From Planomicrobium stackebrandtii (GTDB lineage: Bacteria > Bacillota > Bacilli > Bacillales_A > Planococcaceae), in contig NZ_JAUSWB010000001.1 of assembly GCF_030814955.1 (NCBI RefSeq), positions 186,001 to 250,000 on the forward strand: a DNA stretch of 64,000 nt, written 5' to 3'. The position numbers and the translations under genes were made by a program. Below are positions 38,215 through 46,486 of this stretch, one piece after another (within the stretch, counting starts at the first letter, position 1; each line of letters begins with the position of its first letter). Under the pieces are notes generated by a model. That model saw only the letters and a program-made list of their open reading frames with translations, searched no databases and was not told the origin of the DNA.

Positions 38215-38257
38215 AGTATAGAGCTGATTTATGAAGCTGTTGTTAAGCTGGCATTAA
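38215..38257 (-). promoter_or_regulatory. PhoP-box-like promoter of the ABC importer
   Basis: On the minus strand, TTAATG-N5-TTAACA-N5-TTCATA gives three TT(A/C)A(C/T)A-type repeats at an exact 11-nt period. Nine bases later comes TATACT as a -10. This matches the geometry of B. subtilis PhoP~P-activated promoters, which also lack a good -35. Confidence 0.6.
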
Positions 38258-38275
38258 GAAATATTATAACGTTTT

Positions 38276-38289
38276 AAAAGCGCTTACAT
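38276..38289. promoter_or_regulatory. cre-like CcpA site upstream of the importer
   Basis: AAAAGCGCTTACAT; on the minus strand this reads ATGTAAGCGCTTTT, one base off the cre consensus. It is centred about 25 bp upstream of the PhoP-like repeats. Confidence 0.45.
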
Positions 38290-38571
38290 AATCAGCTGCT
38301 GCTAGCAGCAGGAAAACTTAGGCTTGCTTTGAATCCACCCATTAGTACAGGAGCAATCACTTTCGTTGGGCCAAAACGGCCGAAGTAATAGGTAAATGTT
38401 GGTTTCTTTAGACCAATATAGAGTTGCTGCCTAATATAACAACTATAAATTGCCCCGATGTTCAGGTCAAATAAAAAGTGAAAATTCAGTCAATACCACT
38501 TGAAATATTTTAATAATCTTTAATGGCCGCTGGAACTTCATTAAATTGCCCTTAAGCTTTTAAAAATAAAA

Positions 38572-38607
38572 AAAGAGCACCCGCCCATGAATAGACGAAT
38601 GCTCTTT
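38572..38607 (-). terminator. Terminator of the IDEAL-domain gene
   Basis: AAAGAGCA pairs with TGCTCTTT around a 20-nt loop, with TTTTTTTATT next on the minus strand. Confidence 0.7.
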
Positions 38608-38633
38608 AAAGGAATTTGTGATAAAACTACAGC

Positions 38634-38957
38634 TTAGTTGACGGCTTCTTTTTTAGCATTCAACTGTGCGGATAGTTCATGGAACCATTCTTTATCGTCT
38701 GTTGCAAGCGCCAGATCGATTAAGAAACTGAGTTGAGCCGCATCTTTTGTATCAGACTCCGGAATACTCTCTACTTGATGTACTGACATCGGAATGGTCA
38801 TGCCGATCATTTCCTCGTTGTCGCTTTCCACTACTGTAACGTTTACAGCTTCTTTAAGGACATTCATGGAATCGATGAAACCGATGATCAGTTCGTCGTG
38901 GCGGGATTTGCCTTTCACCCAATCACTTGTTTTCAAAATCGTTTTATTCGTAACCAT
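38634..38957 (-). CDS. IDEAL domain protein
   Basis: 107-residue cytoplasmic protein. The C-terminal part, LSFLIDLALATDDKEWFHEL (about 79-98), fits the IDEAL domain (PF08858), a short motif found almost only in Bacillales and thought to mediate protein-protein contact (for example in YpiB and ComK-related proteins). The N-terminal 65 residues are not recognised. Monocistronic with its own terminator. Confidence 0.75.
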   Translation of the reverse strand: MVTNKTILKTSDWVKGKSRHDELIIGFIDSMNVLKEAVNVTVVESDNEEMIGMTIPMSVHQVESIPESDTKDAAQLSFLIDLALATDDKEWFHELSAQLNAKKEAVN

Positions 38958-39396
38958 ATCTATGCACCTTCTTTACATTATTTATCGTTCATTAATTCGA
39001 AATGAAATCATAATTTTGGCTTCTAATCACTATTTCCCTAATAAAGCATCAGCAAACGTCAACCGCAGAATTTCGTAGCTTTGCCCAGTGCAACAAGAGG
39101 TGAAGAACTTACTTTCAACTGGCGAGCAGAATAGCCATTGGAATAAAGTAACAGGAACTTGTTGCTAAGTCCAATTCTACGGCTCTCCAGCCGTTAACAC
39201 AAACTATTTGCCTCAGTTTCGAGATAACTGAAAATCGGTTAAATTGAGGCAATAACTTTCTGCACTTGGCAGCCGTTTTGAGCTTAAAGCTGAAAAATAA
39301 CTGCATTGAAAAAACACCACCATCTGAACCTGCATTACAGCCGGCGATGAAGGTGTTGTATTTTACTATTTTAGTTGATTGTGTTTTCGGCTATTG
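38958..39396. other. Intergenic stretch with fabH terminator
   Basis: 440 bp without a supported gene. A minus-strand frame at 39115-39306 has no SD or domain. The hairpin at 39313-39357 closes the fabH transcript. Confidence 0.5.
39313..39357 (-). terminator. Terminator of fabH
   Basis: AACACCACCATC pairs with GATGAAGGTGTT (one mismatch); TTTTTT follows on the minus strand. Confidence 0.7.
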
Positions 39397-40380
39397 CTAA
39401 ATCGACCAGTTGACGAGCATACCAGCATGCGTCAAGCCACCGCCAAAACCGTATAGGAGCAGTTTATCATCCGGTTTGATCTTGCCTTCCTGAACTCCTT
39501 TGTCCAGCGACAAAGGAATGGATGCGGCAGATGTGTTCCCATAATACTCCAGGCTGTAAATCGTCCGCTCAAGAGGCAGTCCGTTTCTGCTGCAGATCGA
39601 CTCGATGATGCGAAGATTAGCGCTGTGTGGAACGAACCAATCCACTTGGTCTTTATCGAACCCGGCTTTTTCCATCAACGCCGTCATGCCTTTTGGAACG
39701 GTATTGACAGCCCACTTGTAAACTTCACGCCCATTCTGATTTACAAATCCATTGACAGCCAATTCGTTTCCGAACATTTGAGTCGAAAGATCTGTGCAGT
39801 ACAGATTGTGCGCCAGCTCACCGTTGGTTCCCATGTGAGACTCGATAAAGCTCGGCTTTTCTTCATCGTATTCCACCATAACTGCTCCCCCGCCGTCTCC
39901 AAATAAGATACAAGTCGAACGGTCACTATAATCCAGGATTTTAGAAAAGGTTTCTGCACCGATCACCAAAATCTTTTTGTTCAATCCGGATGTAATCAGG
40001 CCGTTTGCCATATGGAGACCATACGCAAATCCGGAACAGGCGGCATTGAGGTCAATTGCACCTGTATTTTTTATGCCCAGCTTTGCTTGCACCAACGCAG
40101 AGACACTCGGCGTCTTAAAATCGGGTGTCATGGTACAGACGATGATCATATCGACGTCATCAAGTGATTTATTGTAGCGTTCCTTTAAGTTTTCAACCGC
40201 TTTAATGCTAATATCACTTGTAAATTCAGTGTCTGAAGCAATCCGACGTTCCTTTATTCCGGTCCGTTGGATAATCCATTCATCATTTGTATCGATTAAT
40301 TTTTCCAAATGGCGATTTGTCAGCCTCTTTTCAGGAACATATGAACCGATAGCTGTAATTCTGGCTTTCGAAGTGTTTAT
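39397..40380 (-). CDS. fabH: 3-oxoacyl-ACP synthase III, non-canonical start codon
   Basis: Starts fatty-acid synthesis by condensing acyl-CoA with malonyl-ACP. The catalytic triad is present: Cys in LNAACSGFAYG, His in FVPHSANLRI and Asn in YGNTSAAS. The conserved N-terminal strand ARITAIGSYVPEKRLTN is encoded upstream of the first ATG/GTG/TTG in frame, so translation must begin at a rare codon. ATA 40380, eight bases after the SD AAGGGGG, or ATT 40386, two bases after it, are the only reasonable choices; I give ATA. The first canonical option (TTG 40308) would delete about 24 conserved residues. A perfect FapR operator lies upstream. Confidence 0.87.
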   Translation of the reverse strand: MNTSKARITAIGSYVPEKRLTNRHLEKLIDTNDEWIIQRTGIKERRIASDTEFTSDISIKAVENLKERYNKSLDDVDMIIVCTMTPDFKTPSVSALVQAKLGIKNTGAIDLNAACSGFAYGLHMANGLITSGLNKKILVIGAETFSKILDYSDRSTCILFGDGGGAVMVEYDEEKPSFIESHMGTNGELAHNLYCTDLSTQMFGNELAVNGFVNQNGREVYKWAVNTVPKGMTALMEKAGFDKDQVDWFVPHSANLRIIESICSRNGLPLERTIYSLEYYGNTSAASIPLSLDKGVQEGKIKPDDKLLLYGFGGGLTHAGMLVNWSI

Positions 40381-40427
40381 TTTAATCGCCCCCTTATGGT
40401 GTCCTCGCCCTATTCTAACATCAACTA

Positions 40428-40444
40428 TTAGTATTAGGTACTAA
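40428..40444. promoter_or_regulatory. FapR operator of fabH
   Basis: TTAGTATTAGGTACTAA, which on the other strand is TTAGTACCTAATACTAA, an exact match to the FapR consensus TTAGTACCTRNTACTAA. FapR represses lipid-synthesis genes until malonyl-CoA rises. It lies about 50 bp upstream of the fabH start. Confidence 0.88.
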
Positions 40445-40563
40445 TTTGTGAAGTTCGATTAGTTTTTTTGGTGTCCATCGGTAAGGGCTGATTGAAACAT
40501 GTATTTCTTTCGACTATAAGGATATAATTGAGATTGCTCCAAATATTTTGCGAGGTGAGAAAT

Positions 40564-41298
40564 GTGAGAAGTGGAAATCCGAGTTTAAAAACCGAAGCGT
40601 TCCAGAATTTTAAAGAATCCGAAACCGGAAGCAAGATGACCATTCAAGGAACAGTGAACAAAACCTTTATTTTACTGCTGCTCTTGTTGGTGACTTTTGT
40701 GTATTCCTGGAATCAGTTTGTCACGAGTCCGAACAGCGTATTGCCGCTCATTCTCGTGGGTGCTATCGGCGGACTGGTTGTAGGGCTTGTCACTGTTTTT
40801 GTACCGAAAGTGTCTCCCTATACCGCGCCTGTCTATGCGCTGCTGGAAGGATTGTTTCTCGGTGCTGTGTCAGCACAATACGAAGCTCAATACGGCGGCA
40901 TCGTTTTTCAGGCAGTACTGATTACGATCGGCGTATTGCTGAGTTTACTGCTCGTTTATAAGTCTGGCCTGATTAAAGTCACCCAGAACTTCAGAATCGG
41001 TATTGCTGCTGCTACTGGTGCCATTTTTCTTGTCTACCTGATTTCTTTTGTCGGCGGATTTTTTGGCTTCAACATTCCGCATTTGCACGAATCGACGCCT
41101 CTTGGTATTGGCATCAGCGTAGTAATCGTAATTATCGCCGCGTTGAACTTGGTATTGGACTTTGACTTTATCGAGAATGCAGCTGCGAAACAAGTACCGA
41201 AATACTTTGAATGGTACGGTGCCTTTGGATTGCTTGTAACTTTGGTCTGGCTTTATCTTGAAATTCTTCGGCTGCTGTCCAAAATCCGCAGCAGGTAA
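40564..41298 (+). CDS. Bax inhibitor-1 / YccA family membrane protein
   Basis: 244-residue protein with about seven hydrophobic helices, of the BI-1-like YccA/YetJ superfamily; some members are pH-gated calcium channels. It contains PVYALLEGLFLGAVS and the C-terminal LNLVLDFDFIENAAAKQVPKYFEWYGAFGLLVTLVWLYLEILR-type signature with the conserved aspartates. The start is GTG 40564, six bases after GAGGTGAG. Transcribed divergently from fabH. Confidence 0.88.
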   Translation: MRSGNPSLKTEAFQNFKESETGSKMTIQGTVNKTFILLLLLLVTFVYSWNQFVTSPNSVLPLILVGAIGGLVVGLVTVFVPKVSPYTAPVYALLEGLFLGAVSAQYEAQYGGIVFQAVLITIGVLLSLLLVYKSGLIKVTQNFRIGIAAATGAIFLVYLISFVGGFFGFNIPHLHESTPLGIGISVVIVIIAALNLVLDFDFIENAAAKQVPKYFEWYGAFGLLVTLVWLYLEILRLLSKIRSR

Positions 41299-41302
41299 CA
41301 GT

Positions 41303-41326
41303 AAAACGTCCTTCGGGGCGTTTTTT
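41303..41326 (+). terminator. Terminator of the BI-1 gene
   Basis: AACGTCC-TTCG-GGGCGTT tetraloop hairpin followed by TTTT. Confidence 0.75.
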
Positions 41327-41338
41327 ATTGCATTAGAA

Positions 41339-41382
41339 AAAGCCGCATCCTGAAACCATATATGGTTTCAGGATGCGGCTTT
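41339..41382. terminator. Long perfect-palindrome terminator
   Basis: 22-bp stem AAAGCCGCATCCTGAAACC... with its exact complement and T tracts on both sides. Likely serves the small minus-strand gene and backs up the BI-1 terminator. Confidence 0.75.
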
Positions 41383-41422
41383 ATGCTAGTGGCAAAAAAT
41401 ATATAACCAATGTCCAAATTTA

Positions 41423-41578
41423 TTATTCCGCAGTATTTTGAGTCTTTTCTACTTTAACAGCAGGAACTGCCTTCTGCATTTTGTATTGTTTATAGCCGCC
41501 GATAAATTCCTGGTACATTTCCAAATATGTTTTCACAGTAGCACCCATTGTTTTTTCTTCTTTTATCACTGCAGTCAT
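41423..41578 (-). CDS. Small 51-residue protein
   Basis: Begins MTAVIKEEKTMGATVKTYLE and is rich in lysine, glutamine and tyrosine. The SD GGAGGATG is excellent and a terminator follows, so it is very probably translated. No family recognised; soluble, probably helical. Confidence 0.65.
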   Translation of the reverse strand: MTAVIKEEKTMGATVKTYLEMYQEFIGGYKQYKMQKAVPAVKVEKTQNTAE

Positions 41579-41750
41579 CTAAATCATCCTCCTTGGTATA
41601 GTTCCTCATAAAAAGTAGTCCGTACATCGCGGTCAGAATTCTTTACTGCTTTACTGCATGAAATATATTTTAGATAATTGATACAAATTTTTAAGAGCCT
41701 CTTTCGGAATTACAAATCGCCGCGGTCACTCGCACAGTTTGGATCTTTTT

Positions 41751-42152
41751 TTACCTAAGCAGATGAAGTGCTTCAGAAAGTCGTTGAGCAAAATTTTCTG
41801 GTGGTTCCTGTGAAGCTAATCGAATGCAGTATACACCGCACTCCACAAACAAGTGCTGCGAATAACTGATAGGCAGCAAGAGCGGGTGCTGTATCAGCGC
41901 CTGTGTAAAGATCGGCAATTCCTCAGGCAAAAGAAAAACTTCAGCCTGATTAACTGTTTCATGTACATCACCGGCAAATCTAAATGAGACATTCAGATCC
42001 AGCGACAAGCCAACAAGAATATCAGGGCTCCTCTGCACTTCGGCCGTCCGCTTCTTTTTTAACCGCAAAACATTGGTGTGCAATTCCACTTCTGCATCCA
42101 AATATTTGCCTATTGCCTCAGCCGCTACTGCCTGTGGGTCTATTGCAATCAC
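41751..42152 (-). CDS. DUF1259-like protein, degenerate motif
   Basis: 133-residue protein. Residue order resembles half of a DUF1259 (LppY/LpqO) protein: a helix AVAAEAIGKYLDAEVE, a basic strand segment, FLLPEELPIFTQALIQHPLLLPISYSQHLFVE, and a C-terminal PPENFAQRLSEALHLL. The family's HNHLL motif is replaced by YSQHL, so the assignment is tentative and activity is doubtful. The start GTG 42152 follows AAAGGAGTGG; an ATG 24 bp upstream lacks an SD. Confidence 0.55.
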   Translation of the reverse strand: MIAIDPQAVAAEAIGKYLDAEVELHTNVLRLKKKRTAEVQRSPDILVGLSLDLNVSFRFAGDVHETVNQAEVFLLPEELPIFTQALIQHPLLLPISYSQHLFVECGVYCIRLASQEPPENFAQRLSEALHLLR

Positions 42153-42785
42153 GCTAACCACTCCTTTAAGTTTCATAAATGGAATTCTGAATGAAAAACT
42201 AATTAATTAATGGAAGGTGCCTTCTACGGCCTTTTTTTAAAACTAAAATTTCAGTTAAAATAAATCCGGAAAGTTTGACTTAAAATGGTTCTATATAACT
42301 CAAACTAATTACCTTAATACCTAAATTTATGAATAATTATTTTTTTAATAATTTAAATAAACATTACAATCAGACTATAATATATCACAAAATATGTAAA
42401 GAGTTATAGAATATTCTTTTAATTCAGAAAACAATAAGTTTTTCTTATATACTTTAATACGATATCTGGTTAGATCAAAAAGAAATCATTTTTAACATGT
42501 CTAGAGTCTTTGGGCTTCAAAGAATGGTACATCCAATGAACAGGTCCTTCCTATGACTCTATAGAAAAGGAACTATCATCCCACTCGATGAACAAGTTAT
42601 CTCTTCAACGATTAATGCACAATAAGAAATTGTTTGTTAAATGTTTTTCTAAAATAAGGAAAAAGAAAAACTTTTTTTCTACCCCTGTACCTCTTCCTAC
42701 CACATTACTGAGTATTTCATATAAATACATGGTTTGCTGCTGGTTTAACCTTTCAGATCGAAGTTTAAAAAGTCAATCCAGTACC
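42153..42785. other. A+T-rich gene-free stretch
   Basis: About 630 bp without a supported gene. A 68-codon plus-strand frame at 42588 has no SD. Confidence 0.5.
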
Positions 42786-42814
42786 TTGCATTGAACAATA
42801 CCTTATGCTATATT
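42786..42814 (+). promoter_or_regulatory. Promoter of the padR-HAAS operon
   Basis: TTGCAT, 17-nt spacer, TATATT, about 45 bp before the SD. Confidence 0.55.
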
Positions 42815-42868
42815 ATTTATTAACTACTACTGTTTATAAGACAATAGCAAAGAAAGGAGTTGTTCTTT

Positions 42869-43192
42869 TTGAATATCCAATTTAAAAAAGGTGCACTGAA
42901 TTTATGTGTACTCGTTCTTCTGGATAAACAGGACCGCTATGGGTATGAACTTGTACAAAAAATTTCAAGCCGCATTGCAATTTCAGAAGGTGCCGTCTAC
43001 CCTCTCCTCCGCCGTTTGACAAAGGATGGTTATTTCACCACCTATTTACAGGAATCAAACGAAGGTCCGCCGCGGAAGTACTACTCGCTTACTGAGCTCG
43101 GCAGAACTTATCTGCAGGAACAACTTGAAGAATGGAAAAGTTTTACGGACGGGGTTAACCAACTAATTGAAGAGGGTGTGCAAAATGACTGA
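42869..43192 (+). CDS. PadR-family transcriptional regulator
   Basis: 107-residue winged-helix regulator. FKKGALNLCVLVLLDKQDRYGYELVQKI and EGAVYPLLRRLTKDGYF are the standard PadR helices. The start is TTG 42869, nine bases after AAAGGAG; a TTG at 42860 directly follows the SD. Overlaps the next gene by 8 bp. PadR plus HAAS/DUF4097 pairs are widespread in Bacillales and usually respond to envelope stress. Confidence 0.9.
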   Translation: MNIQFKKGALNLCVLVLLDKQDRYGYELVQKISSRIAISEGAVYPLLRRLTKDGYFTTYLQESNEGPPRKYYSLTELGRTYLQEQLEEWKSFTDGVNQLIEEGVQND

Positions 43193-44213
43193 AAAACAAT
43201 TTCTGCAAGAACTGGAATCCGCATTGACACAAATGCCGCAAGAAGAACGCATCGATATCCTGCAAGACATCCAGGAGTATTTTGCAAATGGCCAGGCAGA
43301 TGGTAAAACCGATAGTGAAATCGCTGCAGAACTTGGGGCTCCAGAAGCAATTGCTAAAGAACTGATAGAGTCATTCGACGGTAACCAAGCAGATTTTGCA
43401 TCAGCTCTAAACGATCTGGCCGAAGATAAGTTTGACAAGGTCGACATCCAAATTGAAAATGGCATCCTGTTCATCTCTCCGTCAAAAGATGGAAAAATGC
43501 ATACTGATGCCATCAATAAAAGCTATCGCCAACAGCTGTCTGTCGATATTTTGAATCGAACACTGGTCATTTCACTGAGAGAAGAAAGAAAATGGGGCAT
43601 CTTCAGCTTTGCCGGAAGCATGAAGTCACCAACACTCAATGTCCAGTTGCCGGCGAAAATCTATGAAAAAATTCAAATCGCATCGGATCATGGCAACGTC
43701 ACTGGGGATGGCCTCCAGTGTACAGAGCTCCTTGTAGAAACAGATAACGGCCGTATCCATTTTTCGCAACTAACCGCGGATGAAGCGGAATTCCAATCTG
43801 GAAACGGAGAAATCGAGTTGAAATCCACCTTAGCGAAAGAATTGAGAGCGGAGACCGACAACGGCCAACTGAAATTCCAGGATGTCCAAGCCCGAAATTT
43901 GGATGCCAAATCCGATAACGGCGCCATCGTCATGAAACAAGTGGAAGGCAACATCCGTGCAAAAACCGATAACGGCCGCATCCACCTGTTGACTAACGAT
44001 CTTGATCGGAACATCAAGCTGGAGACGGACAACGGTTCCATTATGCTCCAAACATGGACCCAACCGAAAAATACAACCATCCGCGCAGAAGTGGACTGGG
44101 GAACCGTTTCGGTATTCGGTTTAAAAAACAGACACAGTGTTTTTGGGAATGGCGACCATTCTGTGGATTTACAATCTGATTATGGAGAAATTACAGTTCA
44201 ACTTGCCCAGTAA
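43185..44213 (+). CDS. HAAS (DUF1700) plus DUF4097 protein
   Basis: 342 residues: N-terminal HAAS helical domain (1-85) with IAAELGAPEAIAKELIESF, then DUF4097 from about 90 to the end, a right-handed beta-type repeat with recurring (T/S)DNG(R/A/S)I motifs (LVETDNGRI, AETDNGQL, AKSDNGAI, AKTDNGRI, LETDNGSI). No signal peptide or membrane segment is evident. Coupled to padR. A fragment of another such gene lies at 63421-63660. Confidence 0.87.
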   Translation: MTEKQFLQELESALTQMPQEERIDILQDIQEYFANGQADGKTDSEIAAELGAPEAIAKELIESFDGNQADFASALNDLAEDKFDKVDIQIENGILFISPSKDGKMHTDAINKSYRQQLSVDILNRTLVISLREERKWGIFSFAGSMKSPTLNVQLPAKIYEKIQIASDHGNVTGDGLQCTELLVETDNGRIHFSQLTADEAEFQSGNGEIELKSTLAKELRAETDNGQLKFQDVQARNLDAKSDNGAIVMKQVEGNIRAKTDNGRIHLLTNDLDRNIKLETDNGSIMLQTWTQPKNTTIRAEVDWGTVSVFGLKNRHSVFGNGDHSVDLQSDYGEITVQLAQ

Positions 44214-44216
44214 ATT

Positions 44217-44259
44217 AAAGCGGTCCGAAAGCTATTCACAAAAGCTTTCGGACCGCTTT
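44217..44259 (+). terminator. Terminator of the padR-HAAS operon
   Basis: Perfect 17-bp stem AAAGCGGTCCGAAAGCT and its complement. Confidence 0.85.
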
Positions 44260-44431
44260 CTGCAATTTTTGAAGATGCCATAGTATATATAATTGCGGCT
44301 TATTTTTAGTGATCCTCTTCAAATTCACATTTATTACCTAACATCTTTAAAACAAGAACTTTTCTCCTTGAAACTTTGCAACGATATATACGTATAGAAT
44401 ACTATCTTGTGAAAATGGTGGTGTGATATAG

Positions 44432-44926
44432 ATGAATGACTTTAATGCAGCTCCTCGGCACTCCCTCTCCCCCAATGCCATCAACTACTGGCGCAGAGAG
44501 GAACTTATTTCCAATTTGATTGCGTTCGTTGTCTTAGCCGTACTGTTTTACTTGGATTGGCGATTTGACTGGTACAACTGGATTGGTTGGATACTCATCG
44601 GCCTGGCGATTATTTTCTTGATTGGCCTTGTTTGGTCCGTGCTCAGCCCGCCACTTACTTTTAAAAGTTGGCGCTATGATTTAGACGAAGAGTTTTTGTA
44701 TCTTCAATTTGGAATTTGGAACCGGACAGAGCAGTTGGTTCCGATGACAAAGATCCAGGCAGTTTCCTTAACACAAGGCCCGTTGATGCGCAAATACAAA
44801 CTGGCTTCCCTGTCGGTGGAAACCATGGGTTCGAGCCATGCAATTCCGGCACTGCCAAAAGAAACAGCAGCCGAACTTCGGGAGCGCATTGCCCATTTCG
44901 CCAAGATCAAGGAAGTGGAGCAATGA
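44432..44926 (+). CDS. ydbS: YdbS-type bPH2 (DUF304) membrane protein
   Basis: 164-residue protein with two N-terminal helices (about 28-45 and 50-70) and a bPH2 pleckstrin-like domain, signature YLQFGIWNRTEQLVPMTKIQAV. Its gene overlaps the next by 4 bp. YdbS and YdbT act together in Bacillus, and the pair is linked to bacteriocin resistance. SD less clear (GTGGTGTGA). Confidence 0.87.
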   Translation: MNDFNAAPRHSLSPNAINYWRREELISNLIAFVVLAVLFYLDWRFDWYNWIGWILIGLAIIFLIGLVWSVLSPPLTFKSWRYDLDEEFLYLQFGIWNRTEQLVPMTKIQAVSLTQGPLMRKYKLASLSVETMGSSHAIPALPKETAAELRERIAHFAKIKEVEQ

Positions 44927-46449
44927 TTGCCGCCCAACGCCATCACCCAGTCCAAATCCTTTTTAAAATCGGCAGACTGATTCGGAATTCGGTTTTCATT
45001 TTTCTGGTTTTATTCGTTTTTCAAGGTGACAACAGTTCCCTATATGTTGTTTACGGCCGTTATGCATTTTCCCTGTTTTTTCTTTGGTTTCTTGTATCAT
45101 CGGTTTTAACTTGGCTGACCACTACATACGCACTGGACGATCAGCGGTTTTATCTGCGGAGGGGAATATTCAGCAAAACCGACCAATCGATTCCATTTTC
45201 AAAAGTACAAAACATCAACCGGCACACATCATTTGTGCACCGTTTGCTCGGTTTAACATCCATTCGCTTTGAAACCGGAATTGCCGGTGAAGATGCTTCG
45301 GTAAAATTCGAAGTGGTGACCCAAAACGAAGCCGCTCGACTGGAAACGGCTGTGCAGGAGCAGAAAGAGTCTTTGGTTTCAGAAGTATGCACAAATATTG
45401 ACAGAGCCGGTGCAGCACCCGAGACTGAAAGAGTCATACGTAAACCGCAAGAAGAGCGAGTTATCCATTTCCAACCAACACGACAGGATTTATTAAAGGC
45501 TTCCATGACATCGTTCAGCTTTTTGCTGCTAGTTCCACTGCTTGCTTCGCTTTATTATAATGTTTCCGAGTTTTTTGGACTTGAAGAACGGCTAGACGGA
45601 ATCGGCTCAACTTTGGTAAGTTCGCCTTGGTTTATCGCCCTGGCAGTTGGGCTGATGATCCTTGCCTCTTTTGTTTTTGGCATTATCCATTCGTTTATCA
45701 AGTATGGGAAATACAAAATTTCTTCCGACACCCAGCGTGTCTATATCCAAAAAGGCGTGTTATCGGAAGCGGCTTTTTCAATTGCTAAAGAGCGGGTACA
45801 AGCCATTGAAATTACCCAAACTTTTACAAAGCGGATTCTCGGCCTCGCTGAAGTGAAACTGATCAGCGCCGGCAGCCTGTCGATGGGGCCGGAAGACATG
45901 AGCATCAGCTCGCTTTACCCTTTTTTGCCCAAGAAAAGAGCGTATGCACTCGTTACTGAATTGCTGCCAGGCTATCGCATCCAGGAAGACATGAACCGAT
46001 TGCCGCGCCGTGCGCTTTGGATTCGCCTGCTCGTGCCGAGCTGGTTGTGGCTGATCGCTACGGCAGTGTTGATTTATTTCCGACCAGAATTTCTTGGATT
46101 TGAAAGCACGTGGTGGATCGCCTCCAGCCTTCTATTGGCTATCGTTTTCACATCTCGTGTATTGGATTTTCTGCACACACGCTATTGCTTGAATGATGAG
46201 TTGATTCAGCTGAAAAATGGCGGCTTTACCTCTACCTTATTTGTCACAAAACGCGAAAAAATTGTTGAAGTTGAAATCACGCAAAATCGGATTCAACGGA
46301 AGTTTGGCCTCTCTTCTCTTCAAACGGTTACGCGTGCTCGGCCTATTCATACTTCCTATCTGAAGGATGTGCCGGATACAATGGCCAGTACTTTTCGCCA
46401 CTGGTATCGCGGCCGCATGAAAGAAGTTGAACTGGATAACGCCAATTAA
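44923..46449 (+). CDS. ydbT: YdbT-type protein with three bPH2 domains
   Basis: 508-residue membrane protein with three helix-pair plus bPH2 modules, each with the pattern FYLRRGIFSKTDQSIPFSKVQNI, YIQKGVLSEAAFSIAKERVQAI and LKNGGFTSTLFVTKREKIVEV (partial signatures). ATG 44923 overlaps the ydbS stop as ATGA; longer frames lie within ydbS. Ends in a bidirectional terminator. Confidence 0.88.
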   Translation: MIAAQRHHPVQILFKIGRLIRNSVFIFLVLFVFQGDNSSLYVVYGRYAFSLFFLWFLVSSVLTWLTTTYALDDQRFYLRRGIFSKTDQSIPFSKVQNINRHTSFVHRLLGLTSIRFETGIAGEDASVKFEVVTQNEAARLETAVQEQKESLVSEVCTNIDRAGAAPETERVIRKPQEERVIHFQPTRQDLLKASMTSFSFLLLVPLLASLYYNVSEFFGLEERLDGIGSTLVSSPWFIALAVGLMILASFVFGIIHSFIKYGKYKISSDTQRVYIQKGVLSEAAFSIAKERVQAIEITQTFTKRILGLAEVKLISAGSLSMGPEDMSISSLYPFLPKKRAYALVTELLPGYRIQEDMNRLPRRALWIRLLVPSWLWLIATAVLIYFRPEFLGFESTWWIASSLLLAIVFTSRVLDFLHTRYCLNDELIQLKNGGFTSTLFVTKREKIVEVEITQNRIQRKFGLSSLQTVTRARPIHTSYLKDVPDTMASTFRHWYRGRMKEVELDNAN

Positions 46450-46486
46450 AAAACTCTTTGCCTGTGTTTGGGCAAAGAGTTTTTTC
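46450..46486. terminator. Bidirectional terminator between ydbT and the kinase-like gene
   Basis: AAAACTCTTTGCC pairs with GGCAAAGAGTTTT around TGTGTTTG. Confidence 0.85.

Larger units (their letters stand above)
38152..38633. other. Control region of the ABC importer and downstream end of the IDEAL gene
   Basis: No gene. It holds the PhoP-box-like promoter (38215-38257), a cre-like site (38276-38289) and the terminator at 38572-38607. Confidence 0.6.

Noticed and set aside
42588-42794. 68-codon frame before padR
   Set aside because: No SD and overlaps the padR promoter; looks random.
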